64,000 bases of DNA from Flammula alnicola (Eukaryota; Basidiomycota; Agaricomycetes; Agaricales; Strophariaceae), in contig JADNRV010000004.1 in NCBI GenBank assembly GCA_015499995.1, positions 62,001 to 126,000 of the forward strand, given 5' to 3'. Of the stretch, positions 35,324-45,228 are shown piece after piece. Position 1 is the first letter of the stretch. Every line of letters starts with the position of its first letter. The position numbers and the translations under genes were made by a program. A model generated the notes under the pieces. The model was given only the letters and a program-made list of their open reading frames with translations, was not told the origin of the DNA and did not search any database.

Positions 35324-35751
35324 GGCTTATACTACGGAAAGAATTCAGAAGCGGTCACAATTATATAGCTCTGGTGGTCATTTCGATCAAGACCAGTCAG
35401 AGACTTCCTGGTAAGGTTAAAGGGGTAATTGGGACCAAGTTTCATTTTCCTTGTCAAACATACCCATATACTGTGATCGATGACAATGTCTACCTCGTCT
35501 CCTGACCATCTCTCAATCCTCCATCCACCTAAAACCTGACGTCCTGCTGTGCCAAGCCGTTGAAGATACATTGTACACTACACGAACGTTCAACCGATGT
35601 GATGTCGAGGATTAGCAAGTTTCAAGGAACGGCGGATGCCAGCCAAGGGGCGTTGTGAGCTGGTAAAAGTGGAAAAATTCAGCGTTGGAAGCATCATATT
35701 CCGTGATCAGAGTGCTTACCTGGTAGACCCCGCATCCCACACCAGCGACGT

Positions 35752-36159
35752 CTAACGGTGTGCTGCTCTCGAGCACTCAACACGCACGTCGCACTGAGCG
35801 AGCGGGGCAGAGATGGCGCGGACAATGGAATAGGCGATGCCGCGTTGTTCGCCCACAAGAATAACCCTCGCCATATCGACAATGGCAGGCCTTGGGTAGG
35901 CCTCCCTTTTCTCGAATACCGAAAGTGCGGCAGCGAACTCTTCCCCCGTCTGCCGGCGCCGCGACGCGTCTACAAGCCCCAATTCAACGACGTGAGGTAC
36001 TGCTGAAAAGTGCCAGATCAGTTCTCGGGCAGTGTGAGTGTCTAGGATGTGGCTTGACGGGCCTTGTTGTTCTCGTAGACGAAATCGTCGTGTTGCAGGG
36101 TTTGCACGGCGCTGCTGGTCCTCGTATCCATGAGCATCAATCTGACGCCGGCCTCGCAT
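35752..36159 (-). CDS. open frame of 135 codons, unknown
   Basis: The frame contains ARELIWHFSAVPHVVELGLV and MARVILVGEQRGIAYSIVRA, which look like real protein helices. A stop lies shortly upstream in the same frame. The better upstream start (MGMAPFRIQK at 36318, with a credible intron 3' of it) is in a different phase. Either an exon boundary is missed or the gene is damaged. There is no family assignment. Confidence 0.3.
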   Translation of the reverse strand: MRGRRQIDAHGYEDQQRRANPATRRFRLREQQGPSSHILDTHTARELIWHFSAVPHVVELGLVDASRRRQTGEEFAAALSVFEKREAYPRPAIVDMARVILVGEQRGIAYSIVRAISAPLAQCDVRVECSRAAHR

Positions 36160-36862
36160 AGTGGACTTGATGGACTTGACAAATCAAAGATAATTCGAAT
36201 AGCATGATAGACAATCAGCCCACGATTTTGTTCGCGATCTACAATATACATATAGTTAACGTCAAACTGGACGAACGGAGACAGACATACCTTTTGAATT
36301 CGAAAAGGTGCCATACCCAAGTCGTATCACTTCTCCGCACCCCGCCACCCTCCCGCTAGTCGCTCGCACAAATCCGACGCCGTCTCCATCAGGTCGTGTG
36401 TTGTATCACTCACTGTTCATCGGCCTTTTGTGGCGTGCGAGGCTGGAGGACCAGGCTGTAGTTGGGACGGTCCATTGCTGGAAAATGGGGTGGATGAGGA
36501 AGAGAAGAGAACGAGGGCAGTGCTCGTTAGACTGATATCTGTGTAAGCGTTACAGTTAGTGCTTCTTGGCCGGCGCAGAAGAGAGAGGAAACCGAGGTGG
36601 ACACACCAAGGGATATGCGGCCAAATACAGGCATCGTTGTTGCAAGGAGCTATCTGTGAAAAGAAAAGGTTAGTTCTGATAGGTTCTGATTTTGTTCGGA
36701 TGGCGGTCCCTCCCGCAGTACACTGTTGGCAGAATAAGAATTGTAAATTGTGTGAGAGAATATGTATGGAGTATCTTTGAACTTCCCACACTGACAGGGG
36801 ATGTTGGCGACTTTCACTCGTTCCGACTGACCACCTCGACGCGTTTTTGTTGACCAGAAGAG
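36160..36862. other. intergenic, likely promoter of the carboxypeptidase gene
   Basis: There are several open frames on both strands in GC-richer sequence, none with a recognisable motif. Part of the unknown minus-strand frame at 36042-36320 overlaps here. Confidence 0.4.
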
Positions 36863-38786
36863 ATGCTTTTGAAAGCCATATACGGTGGCTTACTAGGCTG
36901 GGCGGCTTCTTGCATCGCTCAGCAGGAGTTTCTCGGTACGTGGTTGAACTATCTGTCTAGTTGAACTCTGAATCGACGCAATAGGAATAGGTGGTTATCA
37001 GTCTTATAACGATGGCCTCTTTACACCAGCAGAGGATCTTTCCGTGTTATCAGAGTCTGAATTCACGACTCTTGGGCATCCAGCGTTTCCAAGGTACAGC
37101 GTGAGGATGAAGAAGTCGTCGGACTTTTGTGACACCACGGTAAAGTAAAGCATCTATACTGGAACTGCGGACAGACTTTTCTGAGCGCGCTCCGCGCTTG
37201 CACAACGCTCGCAGGTCATACACTGGTTATATCGACATCGAAGCTCGTCATTTATTTTTCTACTTCTTCGAGAGTAGGAATGATCCTGACAAGGACGATG
37301 TCATTTTCTGGACCAACGGAGGTGAACCAAAGGCCCTTCCACTCGACCATGTCTCAGGCTAACAATTTACTGATCTCTACCTAGGACCTGGCTGTTCATC
37401 GTCTCTTGGACTCTTCATGGAACTCGGTCCATGCAGGGTTTTGGACGCAAACGGAACCAAGTTCCACCCTGAGTCATGGAACACGAACGCGAACATATTC
37501 TTCGTCGACCAGCCAATCGGTGTTGGCTTCTCCTACGCCGAATACGGCGAAACCGTGGGCACGACGGAGGAGGCAGCGAAAGACATCGCCGCTTTCGTCT
37601 CCATCTTTTTCGAGAACTTTAGCAAATTCAAAGGCAGAGCGTTCCACATGGCAGGCGAATCCTACGGAGGCCGATATATACCCGTCTTCGCAGCCGAGGT
37701 TTACGACCAAAATGCGAAACTTGAAGCGGCAGGGTTGACACCTATCAATCTCAAGTCGATCATGATTGGTATATTGTCTTACTCCTCGAGATCTAGTTTT
37801 ACTTTTTTTTACTGACACTTGCGCAGGAAATGGGATCACTGACTTTTATACAATGTCAGCTTCGTATTATGACCTGGCATGCACTCCGGCGTCGGTAGCT
37901 CCCGTGCTTGATATTGGGACCTGCATACGTATGAAGCAAGCTGTATGTGGTTCAAAATCCCGTCTCGCATCTTCTCATTCCGGTTTGTTAGCTCCCGAGA
38001 TGTCAAAAGATGTTGAAGGAGTCTTGCGTTGATATACTCGATGCCATTTCCTGCTCTGCAGCGGCCCTCTTTTGTGGCAACGAGTTGTCGACACCCTTCT
38101 TCTATTCCGGTGCGGGATTTCTCTTCCATCTGGGCATTGCCATGTTCATCGTTTCCAGGTAAAAATCCTTATGATATCAGTCGCGATTGCGAAGGTGAAA
38201 TCAGCGACACTCTCTGTTATCCCGTCACCAAGTGGGTTTCTCTCTCGAGAACGCAGAACTGCACTGACTTATATTACCATATTAGGCACATCTCCTCATA
38301 CCTTGACCGTCCAGAGGTTCGTTCGAAGCTAGGCGTCGACCCCGCCGTAACTGGCAACTTCTCGTCCTGCTCCAATGACGTCGGCGCCGCATTTTTACTG
38401 AACATGGATGAATTCCGACCAACCTATCATTACGTTGCTGCCCTGCTCGAGCGCGGTGTCCAGGCCCTGATCTACGTCGGCAAGAACGACTGGATCTGCA
38501 ACCACGTTGGGAATGAGGCGTGGACACGGGAGTTGGAGTGGAGTGGGCATGATCAATTCTCAGGCCAGCCGCTGAGGGAGTGGATCGTGAATGGGAAGAA
38601 GGCCGGTGACACGAGGAGTGCGAGCGGGCTGACGTTTGCGACGATTGAAGGTGCTGGACATATGGTTTGTGCTTTGCTCATCAGGAATGAAATATAAGAC
38701 TCAGTTTCTCCGTCTAGGTGCCTTATGATAAACCAAGGGAAGCATTGGAGCTGGTCAACAGATGGTTAGGCGGGAAGAGCTTATAG
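36863..38786 (+). CDS. serine carboxypeptidase (peptidase family S10)
   Basis: This is a secreted or vacuolar exopeptidase. The start MLLKAIYGGLLGWAASCIAQ is a signal peptide. Exons joined by short introns give IGGYQSYNDGLFTPAEDLSV, SYTGYIDIEARHLFFYFFES, DDVIFWTNG-GPGCSSSLGLF (substrate-binding loop), NIFFVDQPIGVGFSY, FHMAGESYGGRYIPVFA (catalytic Ser in GESYGG), NPYDISRDCEGEISDTLCYP, LIYVGKNDWICNHVGNEAW (catalytic Asp) and ATIEGAGHM-VPYDKPREALE (catalytic His). The stop is after GGKSL at 38786. All three catalytic residues are present and the layout resembles carboxypeptidase Y without its long propeptide. It is convergent with, and not overlapping, the unknown frame upstream. Confidence 0.88.
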
Positions 38787-38989
38787 TTGTTTGTTGCTCC
38801 AAGAAACAGTGGAATCCATGTACTTTACTTCGAATCATCGATACGTATACAGTTATATTGATTGGATCTCTATTCAACAATTTAGGCTATTCCGCTATGA
38901 GGCAACTTGAACCGTGCATAAGACACCGGCCTCCTAATAACCCCCAGTGCTGTATGCCATTTGTTTGTCTTGTAGTTCTAACGTACTCA

Positions 38990-39560
38990 AGCCTCAGATC
39001 CGTAAAAACTTGTGGCTCCGACAATCCCGAGTCCGGGAAGGAAATACTGGCATTCATCGAGCTCCATAGTAGACGGAATATTAGATCCTCTCAATTCATT
39101 TAGTAAGCTTCGCTCTCGTCCTTCCTCGAGCTTTGGCAGTTTATTGATGGATGTTCATCACGTAGAAAACTTTAACGAATTCTTCTATAGGTGCTCGTTA
39201 TCTCGCTCCTTTGATTGAACACCTCATCTCTCTCTTTATAAGGAAACTCAAACTCTCCGCTCGTCTCGTCTCGTCGACGACCCAGATGACCCTTATCGCC
39301 TTGTCAGTGCCACCGACTGCCGTCTGATGACATTCGAGACCCTCAGCGAAGCCACACGCTTGTGGATCAAAGGTCGCTAATTCACCGTTGCACACCTGCT
39401 TAGCGATGCATACAAGGGCTAAATGGAAAAGTACAATGGGGGAGAGCTGGCGATCTTCCGTCTCGCACCTCAAGATTATCATCGGTTCCATTCGCTTGTT
39501 GAAGGAAGAATAGGTCCGATGACATATTTCAGGAGAATATATTATACAGTCAACGTGGGT
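38990..39560 (+). pseudogene. PSD2-type phosphatidylserine decarboxylase, 3' fragment
   Basis: It begins in the same stretch where the chimeric copy at 16.7 kb ends (AFIELH..., ...ILDPLNSF, with an almost identical intron at about 39100). It continues NFNEFFYR, an intron, DDPDDPYRLVSATDCRLMTF, ETLSEATRLWIKGR, a stop in place of Glu, FTVAHLLSDAYKG, a stop, and [20 protein letters not shown] with a YYTVN-like end. The region upstream of NFNEF is frameshifted, as is the start of the DDP block. It overlaps the 16.7-kb piece by about 120 bp, so the two are separate copies rather than halves of one. Confidence 0.7.
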
Positions 39561-39755
39561 GTTTAATTTGGACTTCTCTGGTTCTATCACATACTGATCT
39601 CTCGCTTTCAATGTCTACCCTCAAGCGATTCGTACGGCCCTAATCAATAATCGCGCATCTCTTGAAACTTCGGTTCGCATTGGAATGGGAGTCGGACGGG
39701 GTCGACCTATTCATACATGAACACTGCTCGAAGATTAAACTAATGGAGTAGAATG

Positions 39756-40939
39756 TCAACATTTTATTACACAGATGTGTTGCCGAATATTTTCACCTTT
39801 ATATAATGTAACTCTGGCCCAATACGCCCCATACAGATTGCGTACCGCAAGTGGCTTGTTTTGATACCATGCTGGCTTCACTTTGATGGTTGCCGTTATA
39901 GATTTAATGTCGTCGTCTAGAGGATTGGGGTGCAAACGTCCTAAGGGATTAATACGTCCGGTGAATTCCTCCGGCGGATGTCCATCGCTGAATGTCATAA
40001 GGTATGGCTCATGCACGATCCTCAAACGTCACGTGAGGTGACATCTCTGTGACTCAGCAGAGCAGCAAAGCACTTCACGCGCGCGTTCGACGCGAATTAA
40101 TGTATTAAATGTGTTGTTGGTAGCCTCTTTGCATGTTTCGCACTTGTAGTCTTTTCTGTGTTTGGGGTAGCCCATATTCCCAAGGTTTCTGAGTACACCC
40201 AAAGCCTTTAAGGCATTGCAGGCACAGATATTGAAGGGAGAACGCATATACAAGTGGAAAATACGCGTAAAAGGAGTGTATTTTATTAATGGCCTCTTCT
40301 TATGGTCGAAATCAAAAAATCCCTTCCCAGTACGTCCTAGATATTACCATTTCGGAGGTCGCCCTGCAGCCAGATTTATTAATTTGTCCTTATTGCGATG
40401 GCCATTAGTTTTTTGGTAGAAATATCGCAGATGTCACTCTTTGTCACGTGACGTTTGAGGATCGTGCATGAGCCATACCTTATGGAAGGTGATAATCTTC
40501 CTTCCAAAATCAAAGTTGCCTTTTAGGGCAAAAGCTTGTCCACATGACACGCCTCTCCCAGTCAATTTGCCCGTTAGCCCGCTGCCGTCTGATATATCTG
40601 CGAGATCGGGTTCATTGATTTTTATCTGGAAGGACCGAGGAGGGGATCCATGGTCCCACTTAGTAATTATGCTGCCTTGCCATTTGCCGACAACTATTAT
40701 GTGCATTAGGAAAGCAAAATCACTGATAGGTGGAATTTACACTTACTAGGAAGATCATCTGGCATGTTTAGACAATATCTGAGAGTTGCAAATACGAAAT
40801 GTGATGAATGCGTCTTTGGTACTACAATGGTTGCAACCGTTGCATATATATACTCATCTAAGCACCCATAGTACCAATTAGTATTGACCTGGTCTTCTGG
40901 GGCGGCAGTCGAAAGATCCCGAAGTGTTTGTGAAGACAT
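39756..40939 (-). pseudogene. family X copy 1, interrupted by a MITE
   Basis: This unknown protein is found three times in the window. Exon 1 (40939 down to about 40750) reads MSSQTLRDLSTAAPEDQVNT, NWYYGCLDEYIYATVATIVV, FATLRYCLNMPDDLP. After an intron (40751-40698) come VVGKWQGSIITKWDHGSPPR, SFQIKINEPDLADISDG, GVSCGQAFALKGNFDFGRKI and TFH. A 481-bp element then splits the frame. Beyond it lie MTFSDGHPPEEFTGRINPLG, SITATIKVKPAWYQNKPLAV and RNLYGAYWARVTLYKGENIR, with the stop at 39756. Without the insertion it would encode about 220 residues with no other lesion. Its alternating hydrophobic and polar pattern suggests a beta-rich fold; the function is unknown. Confidence 0.7.
40000..40480. mobile_element. 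MITE with 37-bp perfect terminal inverted repeats and TA target duplication
   Basis: The left end (40000-40036, beginning AGGTATGGCTCATGCACGAT) is the exact reverse complement of the right end (40444-40480), and both inner ends reach the palindrome TCACGTGA. The element is flanked by TA at 39998-39999 and 40481-40482. The uninterrupted family X copy 2 has GTCATATGGAAG with a single TA at this spot (about 43147), proving insertion into TA. The 481-bp interior has no transposase frame. TA duplication and long inverted repeats suggest mobilisation by a Tc1/mariner-type or similar transposase. Confidence 0.92.
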
Positions 40940-41094
40940 TTAACTCTTACGGAAGTCTTCTGTACATCGAAAATGAGCACCTTCACACTCCTCCGAAATT
41001 TGAACAACGCCGTGTACACAGCACAAGGCCAATTACCTGATTCCTGAACAGTCCTAAACCTTATAAGTAAAGACAACAGGAACGGCTCTGCTTT

Positions 41095-41460
41095 GCCTAT
41101 CTATTTCTAGCCCTTTATTTAAACCGATGGCAGAACTCAAATGGATAGAATGATAGAATGACATGACTCCCGGAAAATTATTAGACCGTTTCCTTGAATG
41201 TTTTGACCGGGAAAAGATCGATACGCTAAAGCTATGTTATGAGATACTAAATTTAAACACCATCCGTGCGACGGCTGGTATACCAAACACATTATTTTTA
41301 CCGTACGTCGCACGTACCCGTGAGACGCCGTGGTCAGCACGTCGTAGTATCATGAAAAATATGGACACAAAAGTGATTCTTTAAGACGTCACTGATAAAG
41401 AGCTTCGTTATACATAGGTATTAGGCTTATGCTGGGTGTCACCGTGAGTCCCGACCCACA
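41095..41460. repeat. module Z, copy 1
   Basis: This is an unannotated repeat shared with 43826-44200 and 52440-52800. Landmarks are GACTCCCGGAAAATTATTAG, CATCCGTGCGACGGCTGGTA, TACCGTACGTCGCACGTACC and, at its right end, CCGACCCACAGGCCAA. It contains no open frame of note. It lies at the 5' side of family X copy 1 and abuts the G-alpha fragment at about 41461. Confidence 0.7.
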
Positions 41461-41461
41461 G

Positions 41462-41756
41462 GCCAATGGCTATCGGAAGAATCAATCAAACGTACCGCGT
41501 CCTTATCCTCCACCAAACACTGATCGCACCCGCTAAAGCTGACTAGGGACAGTATACTCGTCACATCCTGGAAGCAGTATATCCACTTCGTCCTCTCGCT
41601 CTTCGGCCCTCCGACATCGACCATCAGCAGCTCGTGCTCCCTTAGCATAAACGTCGTGTCCGTGATCCCGATCGTGCGCACCCAATAGTGCACGATGTCT
41701 TGTTCGGTGGGTTGCGCACCAGGCAGCGACAGCCACCCCTGGGCAATAATCCTAAT
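41462..41756 (-). pseudogene. G-protein alpha subunit fragment
   Basis: It is a copy of one exon of the G-alpha gene at 54853-56817: QDIVHYWVRTIGITDTTFML, REHELLMVDVGGPKSERTKW and IYCFQDVTSILSLVSFSGCD, continuing to the donor after EDKDA. The start of the next intron is retained and then breaks into module Z. The catalytic Gln of DVGGQ is Pro here, and the lysine/arginine pattern of switch I differs. The left part is frameshifted (QPTEQ region). It is clearly a fragment with no ends of its own. Confidence 0.85.
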
Positions 41757-41769
41757 TCATATCATGCAA

Positions 41770-42420
41770 ATATAGATCACAGCGTGTGAAGGGGTGCCGG
41801 CGCTGTGGAGCTCAAAGCTTGCTTAATCGCCTTTCCAATCAGCTTGGGGTCTCGTGAACTTGTTACGAAAGGCGTTTCTGCCCATCGCTTCGAGTGTTGT
41901 TCTTCTGAACATAAGTGGTTCTCAATATCATGCTTAGACTCACCGCATTCCTTATTAGCATGGTCCCCCTCCAAAGGCACAAATAACATCAGAGCTATAC
42001 CCAAGATATAGCAAACTGATTCCTAGAAACTCGGTATTCCACGACATTTTCTCGTACACTGTACCGGTGAAAGTCGAACTACTAGTCAAACATCACCAGA
42101 CATGATTTGAACGTTCTAATATAATTAAGATAGGAACGGATCTTCCATTGTTGGTTTATCTTTGTATTCTTGCCCGATGTCGAAGTTGAGTTCTTTGTAG
42201 CGCTCCAGCATGTCGGACATTTCTGGGTGCCGTTCTACGGCACGTCAAGAACACACCGACAAGAACGTGACCCCGGCCGACTAGACTTTAAACGACCTCA
42301 AAAGCACGATTCCGGACATCAGGCATGTTTTCGAAAAGCTAACGTCGGTTTAAGTTTCTGGGCGCTAAATTTCAACGGATGGACGGCCCGATTGCTGCCC
42401 AGGGTTGATCGGATCGTAGA
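41770..42420 (-). repeat. module Y, copy 1 (decayed unknown gene)
   Basis: This is one of four copies (others at 47870, 51745 and 60975). On the minus strand it reads like scraps of a gene: MPDVRNRAFEVV, ERYKELNFDIGQEYKDKPTM-like, a hydrophobic FLGISLLYLGIALMLFVPLE and KRWAETPFVTSSRDPKLIGK. Stops and frame changes break these up. No family is recognised. Y always lies next to a GH47 3' end. Confidence 0.6.
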
Positions 42421-42424
42421 GTGA

Positions 42425-42640
42425 CGTCATTACGGACCTCATTCATGAGTCAGAAATTTGACACTGGACATCGAATAAATCGACATATGGCAATGTTCAT
42501 TGACGAGATAGTTTAGAGGAAGCCCATCACAGTCGAGGAAGTGGACATGAGGAGCGGATGTGCCTAAAATCAAAAAGATCGGGTTCGAGCTTGGAGAGGA
42601 GGCAAAGAGGAGGACTGCATCGTCACAGTAGTTGTAGTAC
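42425..42640 (-). pseudogene. GH47 mannosidase 3'-end fragment
   Basis: It matches the last intron, last exon and 3' flank of the gene at 22091 (the GCACATCCGCTCC...CTCGACTGTGATGGGC stretch and GAGTCAGAAATTTGACA-like flank). The reading frame is not preserved. It sits between module Y and the HET 3' fragment, the same order as at 61.4-61.9 kb. Confidence 0.65.
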
Positions 42641-42684
42641 ATACAGAGTATTTTACACTCATTCGTCATAACTTCTTCATATTC

Positions 42685-42772
42685 GGGATCCTTTACGCCA
42701 AAATAATCTCTTTCCAAGCTGGTCCCTGCCCTAATGACTGGTTCAGGTCACTTTTCTGCATGGCGCCCACAT
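42685..42772 (-). pseudogene. HET-domain gene 3'-end fragment
   Basis: Only the last codons remain: KSDLNQSLGQGPAWKEIILA and the stop, nearly identical to the ends of HET copies A and B. At about 42773 the homology breaks straight into the 3' flank of family X copy 2 (CGTACGGCCCTAATCAATAG). Confidence 0.8.
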
Positions 42773-42964
42773 TCGTACGGCCCTAATCAATAGTCGCGCA
42801 TCTCTTGAAACTTTGGTTCGCATTGGAATGGGAATAGGACGGGGTCGACCTATTGATACATGAATACGGCTCGAAGATTAAGCTAATGGAGTAGAATGTC
42901 AACATTTTATTACACAGATGTGTTGCCGAATATTTTCACCTTTATATAATGTAACTCTGGCCCA

Positions 42965-43620
42965 ATAGTCACTACGCCCCATACAGATTGCGTACCGCAA
43001 GTGGCTTGTTTTGATACCATGCTGGCTTCACTTTGATGGTTGCCGTTATAGATTTAATGTCGTCGTCTAGAGGATTGGGGTGCAAACGTCCTAAGGGATT
43101 AATACGTCCGGTGAATTCCTCCGGCGGATGTCCATCGCTGAATGTCATATGGAAGGTGATAATCTTCCTTCCAAAATCAAAGTTGCCTTTTAGGGCAAAA
43201 GCTTGTCCACATGACACGCCTCTCCCAGTCAATTTGCCCGTTAGCCCGCTGCCGTCTGATATATCTGCGAGATCGGGTTCATTGATTTTTATCTGGAAGG
43301 ACCGAGGAGGGGATCCATGGTCCCACTTAGTAATTATGCTGCCTTGCCATTTGCCGACAACTATTATGTGCATTAGGAAAGCAAAATCACTGATACTAAT
43401 AGGTGGAATCTACACTTACTCGGAAGATCACCCATGTTTAGACAATATCTGAGAGTTGCAAATGCGGTGTGATGAATGCGTCCATGGTACTACAATGGTT
43501 GCATATATATACTCATCTAAGCACCCATAATCCCAATTAGTATGGACCTGGTCTTCCGGTCGGCAGTCGAAAGATTCCGAAGTGTCTGTGAAGACATTTA
43601 ACTCTTACGGAAGTCTTCTG
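42965..43620 (-). pseudogene. family X copy 2
   Basis: It is a close copy of family X copy 1 without the MITE: VVGKWQGSIITKWDHGSPPR through DFGRKIITFHMTFSDGHPPE and KPAWYQNKPLAVRNLYGA. An 8-base insertion (TAGTCACT type) after NLYGA brings a stop. In exon 1 a one-base loss after LSTA shifts the frame, and 12 bases of the VATIVV region are missing. It is therefore a pseudogene, but it supplies the empty site for the MITE. Confidence 0.8.
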
Positions 43621-43825
43621 TACGTCGAAAACGAGCATCTTCACACTCCTCCGGAATTTGAACAACGCCGTGTACACAGCAGGACAGCACAAGGCCAATT
43701 ACCGTTCTGATTCCTGAACAGTGAGCTCCGTCCTAAACCTTATAAGTAAAGACAACAGGAACGGCTCTGCTTCGCCTACTTATTTCTGGCCTTTATTTAA
43801 GCCGATGGCAGAACTCAAATGGATA

Positions 43826-44200
43826 GAATGATAGAATGATATGACTCCCGGAAATCTATTAGACCGTTTCCGTGGAGGTGTTGACCGGGAAAAGATCGGT
43901 ATGCTAAAGCTGTGTTATTGCCTTTCAAACTTTAGATACACGTAAATTTAAACACCATCCGTGCGACAGCTGGTACGCCAAACAAATTATTTTTACCGTA
44001 CGTCGCACGTACCCGTGAGGCGTGGTCAGCACGTCGTAGTATCTGGATTTTTTTTACGAAAAATATGGACACCAAAGTGATTCTTTAAGACGTTGCTGAT
44101 AAAGAGGGATCCGTTATACATAGGTATTTGGCAGATGCTGGGCGTCACCGTGCTGAGTTCCGACCCACAGGCCAAGACACTTGATCGTCAATAAGAAGCT
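43826..44200. repeat. module Z, copy 2
   Basis: It has the same landmarks as copy 1 (CATCCGTGCGACAGCTGGTA, TACCGTACGTCGCACGTACC, CCGACCCACAGGCCAA). Here it runs on into sequence homologous to the 3' flank of the G-alpha gene, as copy 3 does. Confidence 0.7.
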
Positions 44201-45110
44201 GGCGGCACTGGGACCAGGAAGACTAATAAGTAAACAGCTTTCAGACAGACACTCTCAGGCTATATGTAGATCCTAGAGGGGGAGATATAATAAAAGCCTC
44301 CCGTAAATATCCATTTTCTGTTCTGTCACGGTTCGGGGCCTGGTAATCAGGCGCTAGCGCCTAAATGAGGAAAGGAGGTAGGGAAAGGCCAAGCATACTG
44401 AAGAAAAGCAGAGAATCTGATGAACTCCAATGGCAAAAAAAAAGCGAATGACAAGACCGACGTTCATAAGGTGATCAAAGTCAAAACAAGTAGTCCAGAT
44501 GAGTTGAAGAATCCCGTCCACATGGACGATTCGGAAACGTTGACTGTTGCCATAAGCCAATGAGGAGAGGTCCGTTATTAGAGGCCCCTGCCCCAGCCGC
44601 TCCGCACTCCAACCAAACCCCACCTTGTTATCGACAATTCATAGCACAAGTTCGATTCATCATGCATCGAGCAAGGCATCGGCATCCTGAAGGCCCCCCC
44701 AAAAAAACACAGCTCAACTTCATCCAAGCGTGGCGTCATCGAATCCAAATCACGACCGAGTCGCCGTCGTGATATCACTCCAAGCCTGGGCCTTCCCCCG
44801 CTCTTGAGCGACCTTGGCGCCCGGCCCCGAAGGAAAAAAGGGTCTCCGTCTAACGGTACAGCCAATAATCCAGTCCAATTCCAATCCAACCCAATCATAA
44901 AAAGAGCGCAACAGCGAATGGCACTAAGAAAAGAGCAGCACAAAACCAAGGACCAAGATCAGCCCAAATAAGCACCCCAAGTCAAAGAAAAACAAGGAGC
45001 AAGCAAGCAAGATATAAAGCGAGAGTGGTAATGATAGTGATAGCATGGCATAAGAGGTCCAAGAGGATGCTCTGGATCTGTATATGCGGCGAAATTGATA
45101 GACGTGAAAC
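44201..45110. repeat. duplicated 3' flank of the G-alpha gene
   Basis: It is co-linear with 52800-54080, including GACACTTGATCGTCAAT, CAGGCGCTAGCGCCTAAA, TTGATACCA-free poly-C tracts and GATAGTGATAGCATGGCATA. The copy stops about 770 bp before the point where the G-alpha stop codon would lie. It is joined at about 45110 to the 5' flank of the GH47 pseudogene. There is no gene of its own. Confidence 0.7.
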
Positions 45111-45228
45111 TGACGTGATCTGCAGCTGGCGGGTATAGAAAAAACTTTGACCACGCTCTGACGTGTCGTAAAGTCGACAGTCGATTAACAGAAGGCTCGA
45201 ACCAGGAACGCATCACACGACATCAAGC

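Noticed and set aside
40434..40706. Separate 90-residue protein ending in HKVWLMHDPQTSRDKE
   Set aside because: The last residues come from reading into the MITE; the frame is the middle part of family X copy 1.
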